Positions 22,730 to 31,187 of a stretch of 64,000 nt of DNA are shown here, piece after piece. How positions within the stretch are numbered: position 1 is the stretch's first letter; each line of letters opens with the position of its first letter. The notes under the pieces are model-generated. The model ran no database searches. It worked only from the letters and a program-made list of their open reading frames with translations, and was not told the origin of the DNA. Location: positions 2,254,602 through 2,318,601 of the forward strand of contig NZ_CM001466.1 in assembly GCF_000231055.2 (NCBI RefSeq), given 5' to 3'. The position numbers and the translations under genes were made by a program. Origin of the DNA: Saccharomonospora azurea NA-128 (GTDB lineage Bacteria; Actinomycetota; Actinomycetes; Mycobacteriales; Pseudonocardiaceae).

Positions 22730-25087
22730 TCACCGCTTCGGCAGCAGCACGATCTCTTCGGCCTGGTTCCGCTTGATCGCCGCGGCGCTGTAGAGCAGCG
22801 GCACGTACTCGCCGTCGCCCCACTTCTCCACCATCGCCTTGTACCCGGGCGAGTCCGGGTCACCGGACTGCCCCGGCGCGTTGATCATCTTCGATGCGTC
22901 CCAGTTGCCGACGTCGAGCAGGATCCGCAACGACGGGCCGGACAGGTTCTCGTATTCCACGGGGTCGTAACCCGCGAGGTTCACGGTGTGCCACGCTCCG
23001 CCGGTCGGCACCGGCCCCGCGTTCCACTCGGCCGCGGTGTCGTCGTCGGTCAGCTCGGACAGCGGGTGCGGGAACGGCGTCGTCAGAAGCCCGCCCCACG
23101 TCCATTCCGACCGGTCGGTGCCCAGGCGCTGCTCGACGTCGGCGAAGGCCGCCTTCAAGGTGCTGAGCAGCAGGGCGTCTCGCTGCGCGGCACCGTCGGC
23201 ACCGAAGTACTCGTCCGGGTTCTCCATGGCGTCGACCAGCACGTCCTGGTCGGGCAGGAAGATCGCACCGGCGGTCTCGGGCGGCAGCACCGAGAACAGG
23301 AAGTTCGGGCCGAGATGCCACATGAACCAGACCTCGAAGAGCACCGCGGCGTCGCTGTCCTTCGACAGGGTCGCGTCCCAGTCCTGAAGCATCGCCAGCG
23401 CCTCGGCGATCACCGGGTCGTCGCTGCTCAACGGTTGCAGCAACTCGACCAGTCGCCGCGCGTACAACGAGTGGACGTCGTTCTGAACCGCGCCCGAGTC
23501 GGCCGGCGAGCTCTTCGCCCGCGCGTCGAGCGCTTCCACGATGCGATCCCGGCGGACGGGGCTGGCCCATTCGTAGCCGAGCCCGGCGTCGGTGCCGTTG
23601 TACTCGTTGGCCGTCGCGATGATCCCGTTCTCGGGGTTGTGCACCCGCGGCATGCTCGACGGGGGAACGAACCCGTCCCACTCGTACCTGCCGTCGCCGG
23701 GCACCGGCAGCAGGCCGTCGTAGCCCGTGCGCTTCGGAGCGAGTCCACCCACCGCCAGGCCGGTCTCGCCGTCGACGTTCGCGTAGACCTGGCTGAGCCC
23801 GGGAGCCCGCCACGAGTCCATCGACTTCCGGAACTCGGCGAACGACGTGGCACGCAGGTGCTTCAGGCTCCCGTAGTACGGCGACATGCCGGGTTCGAGC
23901 CAGGCGGCACGGAGCGCGTAGGCCCGGTTCGCCTCCTCGTCGACCTTGATCACCGGACCGTGGCGGGTGTACTGGAGTTCCACGACCTCCGACCCACCGC
24001 CGGCCACCGCGATCTCCTCGGTGACGGTCGTCATCTCCTCCCAGCCGCCGTCGTAGCGGTAGCGGTTCGGGTTCTCGGGGTCGAGTTCGTAGTAGTAGAG
24101 GTCCTCCTGGTCCATCGCCGAGACCGTCAGTCCCCACGCGGACGTGCCGTTGTGTCCGAGCGCGATGCCGGGAGCGAACGGTTCACCGGCGCCGATCACG
24201 TCGAGGCCCGGCGCGTTGAGGTGTGCGACGTACCGCGTCGAGGGCGAGTTCAGTGCCCGGTGCGGGTCGTTGGCGAGGATCGGCCTGCCCGTCGTCGTCC
24301 GGTGCGGGCTCAGTGCCCAGGCGTTGCTGCCCTCCTGGAGCGCCGCCGCCGACGACGGCTCGCCGTCTCCGGACAGGCCGCCGACCGCGAGGCTGTAGGT
24401 GTCCAGCACGTCAGCGGGCAGCGAGCACGGGTCGAAGCCCTCCGGAACCATCGCCTCGTGCTCGGGCGTCAACCTGATCCGGAACTGGTCGGCGTCGACA
24501 CCGCCCACGCAGGCGATGCGGGCGCGGTCGACCTCGCTGTAGAGGTTCTGGCTGAGCCCGTGTGCCCGGATGCGGACCACGTCCTCGGCCGTCCACCTGG
24601 CCGGCTCGTAGGAGAACTTCCGGAACTCGGCGGGCAACTCCTCGGGCTTCTCCGCCAGCCGGTCCACATAGGCGTTCACGCCTTCGGCGAAGCGGCTCGC
24701 CGCCAGCTTGCCCTCGGACCCGTAGGACTCCCACTCCTGCTCCATGTCGCCCCGGTACAGCATCAGCCGGGCGGCGCGGTCCTGCTCGACGTACGCCTCA
24801 CCGAAGACCTCGGACAGCTGGCCGAGTCCCTTGCGCCGCCACAGATCCATCTGGAAGAGGCGTTCGCGGGCCGCGTTGTAGCCCTGGGCGAAGAACAGGT
24901 CGGCCGTGTTCTTCGCGTAGATGTGCGGCACGTCCCACTTGTCCACCACGATGCGCACCGGAGAATCCAGCCCGTCCACGTGGAGCCTGGAACGTGACCG
25001 CCCGTCGTCCGCGGCCGCCAGCCCCGGGGCGGCCGGCAGCATGCTGATGGCCACAGCCGCAGCGATGACACGTATTCGCCGTCGCAT
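22730..25087 (-). CDS. Penicillin acylase family N-terminal-nucleophile hydrolase, secreted
   Basis: A 785-residue precursor. It begins with a signal peptide (basic RRRIR, hydrophobic core, Ala-rich cleavage area near residue 25). The alpha-subunit part contains VDKWDVPHIYA and the beta-subunit starts at EGSNAW, where self-cleavage exposes the catalytic Ser. NDPH and the later VANEYN-like segment fit the Ntn-hydrolase fold of penicillin G acylases, aculeacin acylases and AHL acylases. It hydrolyses amide bonds outside the membrane; likely substrates include acyl-homoserine lactones, lipopeptides or beta-lactam side chains, undetermined here. The ATG at 25087 has AGGAG eight bases upstream. 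It lies 44 bp downstream of the carboxylase gene on the same strand and may be co-transcribed. Confidence 0.92.
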   Translation of the reverse strand: MRRRIRVIAAAVAISMLPAAPGLAAADDGRSRSRLHVDGLDSPVRIVVDKWDVPHIYAKNTADLFFAQGYNAARERLFQMDLWRRKGLGQLSEVFGEAYVEQDRAARLMLYRGDMEQEWESYGSEGKLAASRFAEGVNAYVDRLAEKPEELPAEFRKFSYEPARWTAEDVVRIRAHGLSQNLYSEVDRARIACVGGVDADQFRIRLTPEHEAMVPEGFDPCSLPADVLDTYSLAVGGLSGDGEPSSAAALQEGSNAWALSPHRTTTGRPILANDPHRALNSPSTRYVAHLNAPGLDVIGAGEPFAPGIALGHNGTSAWGLTVSAMDQEDLYYYELDPENPNRYRYDGGWEEMTTVTEEIAVAGGGSEVVELQYTRHGPVIKVDEEANRAYALRAAWLEPGMSPYYGSLKHLRATSFAEFRKSMDSWRAPGLSQVYANVDGETGLAVGGLAPKRTGYDGLLPVPGDGRYEWDGFVPPSSMPRVHNPENGIIATANEYNGTDAGLGYEWASPVRRDRIVEALDARAKSSPADSGAVQNDVHSLYARRLVELLQPLSSDDPVIAEALAMLQDWDATLSKDSDAAVLFEVWFMWHLGPNFLFSVLPPETAGAIFLPDQDVLVDAMENPDEYFGADGAAQRDALLLSTLKAAFADVEQRLGTDRSEWTWGGLLTTPFPHPLSELTDDDTAAEWNAGPVPTGGAWHTVNLAGYDPVEYENLSGPSLRILLDVGNWDASKMINAPGQSGDPDSPGYKAMVEKWGDGEYVPLLYSAAAIKRNQAEEIVLLPKR

Positions 25088-25131
25088 CGTGAGAACTCCT
25101 GTCCTGGTTGCCCGAGTCCGAGCCGGGCGAT

Positions 25132-26739
25132 TCACAAGGGCATGGTGCTGTGTTTCTTGGCCGGCGAGCTCTCGCGCTTGTCGCGCAGCATCGCCAACGC
25201 CTTGGCGACTTTCGTGCGGGTCTGCGAAGGACGGATGACGGCGTCGATGTATCCGCGTTCGGCGGCGAAGTACGGGTTGCTGAAGTTCGCCTCGTACTCG
25301 GCGGTGAGCCGCTCCGTCTCCTGCGCACGCTCCGCCTCGTCCAGCGCCGCCAGCTTCCGGCTGTTCATCACCGCGACCGCACCGGCCGCGCCCATCACCG
25401 CGACCTCGCCGGTGGGCCACGAGAAGTTGACGTCGGCACCGAGGTGCTTCGAACCCATGACGGCGTACCCGCCGCCGTAGGCCTTGCGCAGCACCACCGT
25501 CACCTTCGGCACGGTGGATTCCGCGTAGGCGTACAGCAGCTTGATGCCGCGCCGCAGGATTCCCCGACGCTCCTGGTCGACGCCGGGCAGATATCCGGGG
25601 ACGTCGACGAGAGTGAGCAGCGGAATGTTGAAGGCGTCGCAGAACCGCACGAACCTCGCGGCCTTCTCCGAGGAGTCGATCTCCAGCGCGCCCGCGTAGT
25701 ACATCGGGTTGTTGGCCACGACGCCCACCGTGTGGCCCTCGATCCGGGCCATGCCGGTCACGAGGTTCGGCGCGAACCCGGCCTGCGTTTCGAGGAACTC
25801 ACCGTCGTCGACGAGGCGCGTGATCACGTTGTGCACGTCGTAGCTCGTGTTCAGCGAGTCGGGGATCAGGGTGTCGAGTTCGAGATCGGACTCCGTGATC
25901 TCCGTGGAGAAGTCGCTGTCGTAGACCGGCGGGTGCGACAGGTTGTTGTCCGGCAGGTAGCTCAGCAGGCTCTTGACCCACTCGATCGAGTCCTGCTCGT
26001 CGGCACCGATGTAGTGGACGTTGCCGGAGACCTCCATGCTGACCTTGGGGCCGCCCAGTTCGTCGAACGTGGGGCGTTCCCCGGTCACCGTCTCCACGAC
26101 GTCCGGCCCGGTGACGAACATGTACGAGATCTCGTCGGCCATCACCGTGAAGTCGCCGAGGGCGGGGATGTAGGCGGCACCGCCCGCGCACGGCCCCGCG
26201 TTGAGCGAAATCTGCGGGATGACGCCGGAGGCCTTGACCACTCGGCGCCCCACCTCGGCGTAGTAGGCCAGGGAGGCGACACCCTCCTGGATCCGCGCAC
26301 CCGCCGAGTCGTTGATGCTGATCATCGGGCAGCCGACCTGCATGGCCATGTCGAGCGCCTTGATCACCTTCTCCCCGTGGGCGACGCCGAGGCTGCCGCC
26401 GAGGACGGTGAAGTCGTGCGAGAACAGGCACACCCTGCGCCCGTCGATCGTGGCGAAGCCCGTCACCACGCCGTCGCCGTAGGGGCGGTTGGCCTCCATG
26501 CCGAAGTCGTGGCACCGGTGCCGGACGAACGCGTCGATCTCCACGAACGACCCGGGGTCGACCAACAGGTCGATGCGTTCCCGCGCCGTCAGCTTGCCTT
26601 TCCTGTGCTGGCGGTCGCGAGCCCGCTTCTCGGCGGCTTCGATCTCCGTCTCTCTGAGGGAAAGGTCAGCGAGACGGTCGGCGGTGGTGCTTCTGTGCTC
26701 CGGGTGATCCGGGTGTTCCGACGATTCGTCCCCAGACAT
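25132..26739 (-). CDS. Acyl-CoA carboxylase carboxyltransferase beta subunit (propionyl-CoA carboxylase type)
   Basis: 535 residues, close to AccD5/PccB length. It has two crotonase-like halves: GGSLGVAHGEK and NDSAGARIQEG with GPCAGGAAY in the N-half, and VDVPGYLPG, RKAYGGGYAVMGSKHLGAD and WPTGEVAVMGA in the C-half. These form the CoA and biotin pockets. With a separate biotinylated alpha subunit (not in the window) it would carboxylate propionyl- or acetyl-CoA. Since all three PKS ATs look methylmalonyl-specific, it could supply extender units, but every actinomycete needs such enzymes for lipid metabolism. I could not assign substrate specificity by residue. The start at 26739 has GAGG six bases upstream. 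A 16-bp palindrome lies about 225 bp upstream. Confidence 0.93.
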   Translation of the reverse strand: MSGDESSEHPDHPEHRSTTADRLADLSLRETEIEAAEKRARDRQHRKGKLTARERIDLLVDPGSFVEIDAFVRHRCHDFGMEANRPYGDGVVTGFATIDGRRVCLFSHDFTVLGGSLGVAHGEKVIKALDMAMQVGCPMISINDSAGARIQEGVASLAYYAEVGRRVVKASGVIPQISLNAGPCAGGAAYIPALGDFTVMADEISYMFVTGPDVVETVTGERPTFDELGGPKVSMEVSGNVHYIGADEQDSIEWVKSLLSYLPDNNLSHPPVYDSDFSTEITESDLELDTLIPDSLNTSYDVHNVITRLVDDGEFLETQAGFAPNLVTGMARIEGHTVGVVANNPMYYAGALEIDSSEKAARFVRFCDAFNIPLLTLVDVPGYLPGVDQERRGILRRGIKLLYAYAESTVPKVTVVLRKAYGGGYAVMGSKHLGADVNFSWPTGEVAVMGAAGAVAVMNSRKLAALDEAERAQETERLTAEYEANFSNPYFAAERGYIDAVIRPSQTRTKVAKALAMLRDKRESSPAKKHSTMPL

Positions 26740-26962
26740 CCGCAACCTCTTCCTCGCACGACAGGAAGGCAAACTGCTTTCCGTGAAAGGTTCGCCAGAG
26801 ATTCCTCCTGGGCGCACGCTACTCAGGAGGACAAGCCCGAGAAGCCCCTAAAAACCACCACTCACCCCCTACGGCGACATGTTCGTGCAGGTCAGAGGGT
26901 TTCGGAGGGCGGCGGGCAATAGAATTCACGACATCCGCGGCCGCCGCCACGCTATCGCATTC

Positions 26963-26978
26963 TGCTCCGATCGGAGCA
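26963..26978. promoter_or_regulatory. Perfect 16-bp palindrome upstream of carboxylase gene
   Basis: TGCTCCGATCGGAGCA is a perfect dyad of operator type. The regulator is unknown; it lies within the probable promoter region of the leftward carboxylase gene. Confidence 0.45.
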
Positions 26979-27042
26979 CAGTGAGACACACCACGCGATT
27001 CCGACGACAATAGCCGCAACCGACGCCGATTTCCCTATGTGT

Positions 27043-27060
27043 CTTTCCGCGTACGGAAAG
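27043..27060. terminator. Inverted repeat after the cytidine deaminase gene
   Basis: Seven-base arms CTTTCCG and CGGAAAG around CGTA, about 40 bp beyond the leftward cytidine deaminase stop. It could be a weak terminator or an operator for the carboxylase gene. Confidence 0.35.
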
Positions 27061-27099
27061 TAGTATCGCGGCGAACGCGCGGAGCGGTTCGACGAGTGC

Positions 27100-27534
27100 T
27101 CAGGAACCGTGCACGGCGGCCGAAGGCCAGTCCCCTCCGTCGGCGAAATGCACGCCCCAGTAGTACGGATTGAGCTCCCGGAGAGTCCGGACGCTCCAGC
27201 CGGACTCGGCCACGGGGTCCGCGACGCCGACCTGAACGTCCGGCCCCCAGAGCGCGAGGCGTTCCTGACAGATCCCGCAGGGGGCGAGCACGGAGTGGTC
27301 GCGCCCGCCGTCCCACCTGCTGACGAACACCGACGCGGTGATCGAGGCACCGAGCGTGTGCGCCTGACAGATCGCCCCGGTCTCCGCGCACAGGGTGGCC
27401 GCGGCGTTGAGGTTGTCGAGTGCCACGCTCGTGAGGATCCGGCCATCGTGCAGGTACACCGCCGCCGCCTCGGTACGACCGCGACGTTCCATCTGCTCGA
27501 CCGCCGCGTCCACGAGCCGTTGATCGAGTTCCAT
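27100..27534 (-). CDS. Cytidine deaminase family protein
   Basis: 144 residues, the size of tetrameric cytidine deaminases. Zinc ligands and catalytic Glu are visible as LCAETGAI (Cys-Ala-Glu, with Cys replacing the His of dimeric enzymes) and APCGICQE (PCxxC). The expected activity is hydrolytic deamination of cytidine or deoxycytidine to uridine in pyrimidine salvage. The blasticidin-S deaminase relatives share this layout and cannot be excluded. It stands alone, 68 bp downstream of the leftward DUF418 gene, with no pyrimidine genes next to it. Confidence 0.85.
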   Translation of the reverse strand: MELDQRLVDAAVEQMERRGRTEAAAVYLHDGRILTSVALDNLNAAATLCAETGAICQAHTLGASITASVFVSRWDGGRDHSVLAPCGICQERLALWGPDVQVGVADPVAESGWSVRTLRELNPYYWGVHFADGGDWPSAAVHGS

Positions 27535-27602
27535 CCGGTCACCCTAGCCAGCGGCCTCGAACAGGACGGCATTTCGAGGTCAGTCCACACGAGACGGCAT
27601 CG

Positions 27603-28763
27603 TCACGCACGTGGCGGCGTACCGTAGGTCAGCCGTCGCAGCACCCGTTCGGCCGGTCCGGTCCTCCCGCCACGACGGAGCCGATCGGCGAGGACCACGG
27701 TCGCCAGCCAGGTGACCACGGCGATACCGGAAGCCGCGGCCGTCCCCAGCTCGGCGCCCAGCCCGCCCGCGTACGGCACGAACACGGCCACGAACACCAC
27801 CGACTGGAGCAGGTAGCACGTCAGGGAACGCTGCCCGCAGGCCGCGACGGCGACGACGACCGGCCCCGGTGCGGCTTCGGCGCGCTGGGCGACGAGGCCC
27901 ATCAGCGCCGCGTAGCCCACGCCGCCCGCGAGCCCGGTGAGCCCGTGCAGCACGTACGCCGGCACGGCCACCGCGGCCGGGACGCCGGTCCACACCTGCG
28001 CGTCCAGCAGTGCGAGGGTGAGCCCACCCGCCACGGCGAGGCCGATGCCGACGACGGCGGTCGGGCGCAGCAACGCGAGGTACCGGTGCGGCTCGTCGAG
28101 CGGGCGACGCCGGGCCGCCCACACCCCGATCAGGAACGGGACGAGCAGCTCGACCACGTACATCGGCGTGAGGATTCCCCACATCGCCAGCCGGGCACCG
28201 ACGGCGGAGAGCGGATCGGCAGCCGCCATCGCATCGGCCGGGCCGCCGTGCGTGGCGATCTGCACGCCGGTCAACGCGATCACGGTGCCGTGCAGGACCA
28301 GCCAGGCGCTCGCGAACACCAGCAGTGTCCGGTCCCGCCACCGCAGCACCCCGGCGAGCAACAGCCCGGCCAGCCCGTAGGCGGCGAGGATGTCGCCGAA
28401 GAACAGCAGCGCGGCGTGGCAGAAACCGAAGACCAGCAGCCAACGGCTTCGTCGGCGCAGCAGGCGGCGGGTTCGCGGCCATGCTCCCGCCTGCTTGGCG
28501 GCGAGCTGCACGAACCCGTACCCGAAGAGTGCGGCGAACATCGGCATCGCGCGCCCGTCGACCAGCGTGACCTGCACGCCGGTGACGACCAGGTCGAGCG
28601 GACCGCCCTCGACGTCGTAGCCGCGGAAGCCGGTCTCGTGCCCGGTCAGGTACATGTGCGCGTGCGCGAGCGCGATCATCAGCAGCATCGCGCCGCGGGC
28701 CAGGTCGGGCGCCAGCGAGCGCCTGTGCGCCGCCTGCCGCGGCACGGTCGAGGACACGGACAT
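27603..28763 (-). CDS. DUF418 family membrane protein, TetR-controlled
   Basis: 386 residues with about ten membrane segments, beginning with APDLARGAMLLMIALAHAH and ending with the DUF418 signature GPAERVLRRLTYG. The start is the ATG at 28763 with GGGGGT upstream; the open frame extends 15 codons further but runs into the operator region. It is divergent from a TetR gene 88 bp away, with four related half-sites between them, so it is probably the target of that repressor. Its function is unknown; a membrane acyltransferase or transporter-like role is possible. It shares only the family fold with the 21546-22727 protein. Confidence 0.85.
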   Translation of the reverse strand: MSVSSTVPRQAAHRRSLAPDLARGAMLLMIALAHAHMYLTGHETGFRGYDVEGGPLDLVVTGVQVTLVDGRAMPMFAALFGYGFVQLAAKQAGAWPRTRRLLRRRSRWLLVFGFCHAALLFFGDILAAYGLAGLLLAGVLRWRDRTLLVFASAWLVLHGTVIALTGVQIATHGGPADAMAAADPLSAVGARLAMWGILTPMYVVELLVPFLIGVWAARRRPLDEPHRYLALLRPTAVVGIGLAVAGGLTLALLDAQVWTGVPAAVAVPAYVLHGLTGLAGGVGYAALMGLVAQRAEAAPGPVVVAVAACGQRSLTCYLLQSVVFVAVFVPYAGGLGAELGTAAASGIAVVTWLATVVLADRLRRGGRTGPAERVLRRLTYGTPPRA

Positions 28764-28774
28764 GGAAGACCCCC

Positions 28775-28817
28775 AAACTGCGTATGTCATACGCTCCGTG
28801 TACTTCATACACAGTTT
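28775..28817. promoter_or_regulatory. Probable TetR operator in divergent promoter
   Basis: Two nested dyads. The outer arms AAACTGCGTATG (28775-28786) and CATACACAGTTT (28806-28817) match at 11 of 12 positions. Inside them, CGTATG-T-CATACG (28781-28793) is perfect and GTGTA/TACAC (28798-28812) is a second dyad. The four GTATG-type half-sites would suit two TetR dimers covering both promoters. Confidence 0.7.
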
Positions 28818-28851
28818 CTAGGATGGAGGTCAACCGAGCCGAAGGAATCAC

Positions 28852-29619
28852 ATGCCGAAGGACGCGAACGACCCCCTGCGCCGCCGGGTCGCGCTGCTGT
28901 GGAAAACGGCGGCGGAGCCGAGCCGGGGACCACGACCGACGCTGAGCCTCGACCGGATCGCCGAGGCCGGAGCGCGCATCGCGGACGCGGAGGGACTGGA
29001 AGCCGTCTCGATGCAGCGGGTGGCCCGCGAACTCGGGTACTCCACGATGTCGCTCTACCGGTACGTTCCCGGCAAGGAGCAGCTGGTCGAGGTCATGATG
29101 GACAGCTGCGCCGGCACACCGCCCGCCGCCGACGCCGACGACGAGGCCGACTGGCGGCAGGAGATCGAGACGTGGGTCCGAGCCCTGTGGGACACCTACG
29201 TCCGCCACCCGTGGATGCTGCGCGTCCCGATCGGCGCACCACCGATCGGCCCCGGCCAGCTCGCCTGGTTCGAGGCGGCCCTGCGCCCGCTGTCCCGGGC
29301 GGGGCTACGCGAGGAGAACCTCGTCTCCGTGGTGGTGTTCCTGCTCGGGGCCGTCCGGCAGTTCGCGGCGATGAGTTCGGACCTGGCCGAGGCGCGCGCA
29401 CGCGGCCAGGTGAGCGCCACCGAAGCCGAAGCGGACTACGAGGCCGCATTGCGCGACGTGGTGTCGGCGGAACGGTTCCCGATGCTCGCCCAGCTCGTCC
29501 ACGACGGGACCTTCCAGCCGACGGGCCGACCCGACAGCGGCATGCTCGACGATCTCGACTTCGGCGTCCAGCGCGTCCTCGACGGCCTCGAGTCCTACCT
29601 CCGCCGCCAGGAGACGTGA
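28852..29619 (+). CDS. TetR/AcrR family transcriptional regulator
   Basis: 255 residues. The N-terminal DNA-binding domain is visible: LDRIAEAGARIADAEG, then VSMQRVARELGYSTMSLYRYVPGKEQL (helix-turn-helix between about residues 50 and 80), followed by a long helical ligand domain of the TetR_C_1 type. It likely represses itself and the divergent DUF418 gene through the nested operator at 28775-28817. The ligand is unknown. The start ATG lies 34 bp from the outer operator arm. Confidence 0.9.
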   Translation: MPKDANDPLRRRVALLWKTAAEPSRGPRPTLSLDRIAEAGARIADAEGLEAVSMQRVARELGYSTMSLYRYVPGKEQLVEVMMDSCAGTPPAADADDEADWRQEIETWVRALWDTYVRHPWMLRVPIGAPPIGPGQLAWFEAALRPLSRAGLREENLVSVVVFLLGAVRQFAAMSSDLAEARARGQVSATEAEADYEAALRDVVSAERFPMLAQLVHDGTFQPTGRPDSGMLDDLDFGVQRVLDGLESYLRRQET

Positions 29620-29662
29620 GCCCGGCAGGACACGGCGAGCCTCGGGAGCCGCACCACCCGGC

Positions 29663-30052
29663 TCAGCCCTGCGCGGCGATCTGGATCAGGTTCCCGCAGG
29701 TGTCGTCGAACACGGCCATCGTCACGTCTCCCATGTTCAGCGGCGGCTGCGTGAAGCGCACTCCCAGCCCGGTCAGCCGCTCTACCTCCGCCTCCACATC
29801 GGACACGGCGAAGGACGCGGCCGGGATGCCGTCGGCTACCAGGGCCTCCTTGTACGGCCGGACCGCGGGATGAGCGTCCGGCTCCAGGAGCAGCTCCGTG
29901 CCGTCCGGCTGCTCCGGCGACACGACCGTCAGCCACCGGGCGCCGCCGCCGAGCGGGACGTCGTGTTTCGTCACGAAGCCCAGTTTCTCCGTGTAGAAGC
30001 GGTGGGCCTTCTCCTGATCGTCCACGAACACGCTGGTGATGTTGATCCTCAC
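29663..30052 (-). CDS. VOC (glyoxalase/bleomycin-resistance) family protein
   Basis: 129 residues. It has the paired beta-alpha-beta-beta-beta units of the vicinal-oxygen-chelate fold: ITSVFVDDQEKAHRFYTEKLGF in the first half and VERLTGLGVRF...VAVFDDTCGNLIQI in the second, ending with the usual CGNLIQI strand and its putative metal-ligand region. The GTG start at 30052 overlaps the ArsR stop (GTGA), so the two genes are translationally coupled. Such ArsR-VOC pairs are common; the enzyme may bind or degrade a small electrophile or drug. The substrate cannot be inferred. Confidence 0.87.
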   Translation of the reverse strand: MRINITSVFVDDQEKAHRFYTEKLGFVTKHDVPLGGGARWLTVVSPEQPDGTELLLEPDAHPAVRPYKEALVADGIPAASFAVSDVEAEVERLTGLGVRFTQPPLNMGDVTMAVFDDTCGNLIQIAAQG

Positions 30053-30342
30053 GATGTCGTCCTCTCGTCGTCGTGCGTCACCGGCCAGCGGTCGGTGATG
30101 GCTCGCAGCGGTGTCGTGTCGAGCCAGTGGAATTTGCTTCGCCCTTCGCGGCGCGTGGTGATGAGACCGGCTTCCTCCAGCACGCCGAGGTGCTGGGAGA
30201 TCGCCTGCCGCGACGAGGCCAGGCCGTGCTTGGTGGTGAGCCGGGCACACAACTCGAAGAGCGTCTGCCCGTTGCGCTCCTGCAGCTCGTCCAGCACCGC
30301 CCGCCGGGTCGGATCGGCCAGCGCCTTGAACACGTCGCTCAC
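30049..30342 (-). CDS. ArsR family helix-turn-helix repressor
   Basis: A 97-residue winged-helix protein: VFKALADPTRRAVLDEL (the opening helix of ArsR regulators), recognition segment SRQAISQHLGVLEEAGLI, then the wing RREGRSKFHWLD. The metal-binding Cys pair of classic ArsR/SmtB sensors is absent from helix 3, so it belongs to the non-metal ArsR group often paired with VOC or SRPBCC proteins. The GTG start at 30342 lies 13 bp from a perfect inverted repeat, which fits autoregulation. It is the first gene of a two-gene operon with the VOC protein. Confidence 0.88.
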   Translation of the reverse strand: MSDVFKALADPTRRAVLDELQERNGQTLFELCARLTTKHGLASSRQAISQHLGVLEEAGLITTRREGRSKFHWLDTTPLRAITDRWPVTHDDERTTS

Positions 30343-30354
30343 GACACCCACAAT

Positions 30355-30374
30355 AGGCAAGTATCTGCTTGCCT
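30355..30374. promoter_or_regulatory. Probable ArsR operator
   Basis: Perfect 7-bp arms AGGCAAG and CTTGCCT separated by TATCTG, 13 bp upstream of the ArsR start. Confidence 0.65.
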
Positions 30375-30469
30375 GTCCAGTCCGCTGGAGCATTCTGACG
30401 GCCCGTGACCGGCCACTTCCGACGCGCGACGCACCGGAACTGTCCGACTCCGCCCGTACCGTGTCGGAC

Positions 30470-31183
30470 ATGGACCTCATCCTCATTCCCGGTTTCTGGT
30501 TGGACGGCGATTCGTGGAGCTGTGTCACGGCGCCGCTGGAGCGCGCCGGGCACCGGGTGCACGTCCTCACGCTGCCCGGGCTCGAATCGCGCGACGCCGA
30601 CCGCCGGGGTATCACGCTGCAGCACCACGTCGACGCCGTCGTGGCCACAGTGGACCGGTGCGCCGAGAAGGTGGTGCTCGTCGGACACTCGGGAGGCGGC
30701 GCCATCGCGTACGCGGTCGCCGACGCCCGGCCCGACCGCGTCGCGCGGGTCGTCTACGTCGACTCGGCTCCCCTGCCCGACGGCCGACCCATCAACGACG
30801 ACCTGCCCGTCGTCGACGGTGAGATCCCGCTGCCCGACTGGTCGGAGTTCACCGAGGGCGACCTGCGTGACCTCGACGAGGCCGGGCGGGAGGCGTTCCG
30901 CGCGCAGGCGCTCCCCCAGCCCACCGGGGTCGCCTACGACAAACAGGTGCTGCGCGACGAGTGCCGCCACGACGTCCCCGCCACGGTCGTGTGCTGCCAG
31001 TTCTCCAGCGACGTGGTGCGCGGGTGGCTGGCCGAGGGGCATCCGATGGCGGCCGAACTCGCCAGGATCCGGGAGGTCGACCTGATCGATCTGCCCACCG
31101 GCCACTGGCCTCAGTTCACGAAGCCGACGGAGCTCGCGGACGCCGTGCTCCGCGCCGTCGAGCGCGACCGCCTGCGAGGATGA
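30470..31183 (+). CDS. Alpha/beta hydrolase
   Basis: 237 residues. It starts with the core strand and oxyanion loop ILIPGFWLDGDSW. The nucleophile elbow is VGHSGGGAI, and the C-terminal TGHWPQF supplies the catalytic His. It resembles small esterases or haloalkane-dehalogenase-like hydrolases with a short lid. The ATG at 30470 has no clear ribosome site; a GTG three codons earlier is an alternative. Transcription may start very close to it. The GNAT gene follows after four bases, so the two are probably one transcript. Confidence 0.85.
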   Translation: MDLILIPGFWLDGDSWSCVTAPLERAGHRVHVLTLPGLESRDADRRGITLQHHVDAVVATVDRCAEKVVLVGHSGGGAIAYAVADARPDRVARVVYVDSAPLPDGRPINDDLPVVDGEIPLPDWSEFTEGDLRDLDEAGREAFRAQALPQPTGVAYDKQVLRDECRHDVPATVVCCQFSSDVVRGWLAEGHPMAAELARIREVDLIDLPTGHWPQFTKPTELADAVLRAVERDRLRG

Positions 31184-31187
31184 CCGG

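Larger units (their letters stand above)
26740..27099. promoter_or_regulatory. Intergenic region upstream of the carboxylase gene
   Basis: About 360 bp with no supported gene and lower GC than its flanks. It contains two dyads annotated separately (26963-26978 and 27043-27060) and must contain the carboxylase promoter. Confidence 0.5.

Noticed and set aside
21257..24997. Long + strand open frame crossing the DUF418 and penicillin acylase genes
   Set aside because: It is a shadow of two well-supported genes and has a low-complexity composition.
25108..26922. + strand open frame of about 600 codons
   Set aside because: Antisense to the acyl-CoA carboxylase subunit, which has clear family motifs.
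26819..27019. Small leftward open frame upstream of the carboxylase gene
   Set aside because: No ribosome site, no protein-like composition, and it overlaps the palindrome in a probable promoter region.
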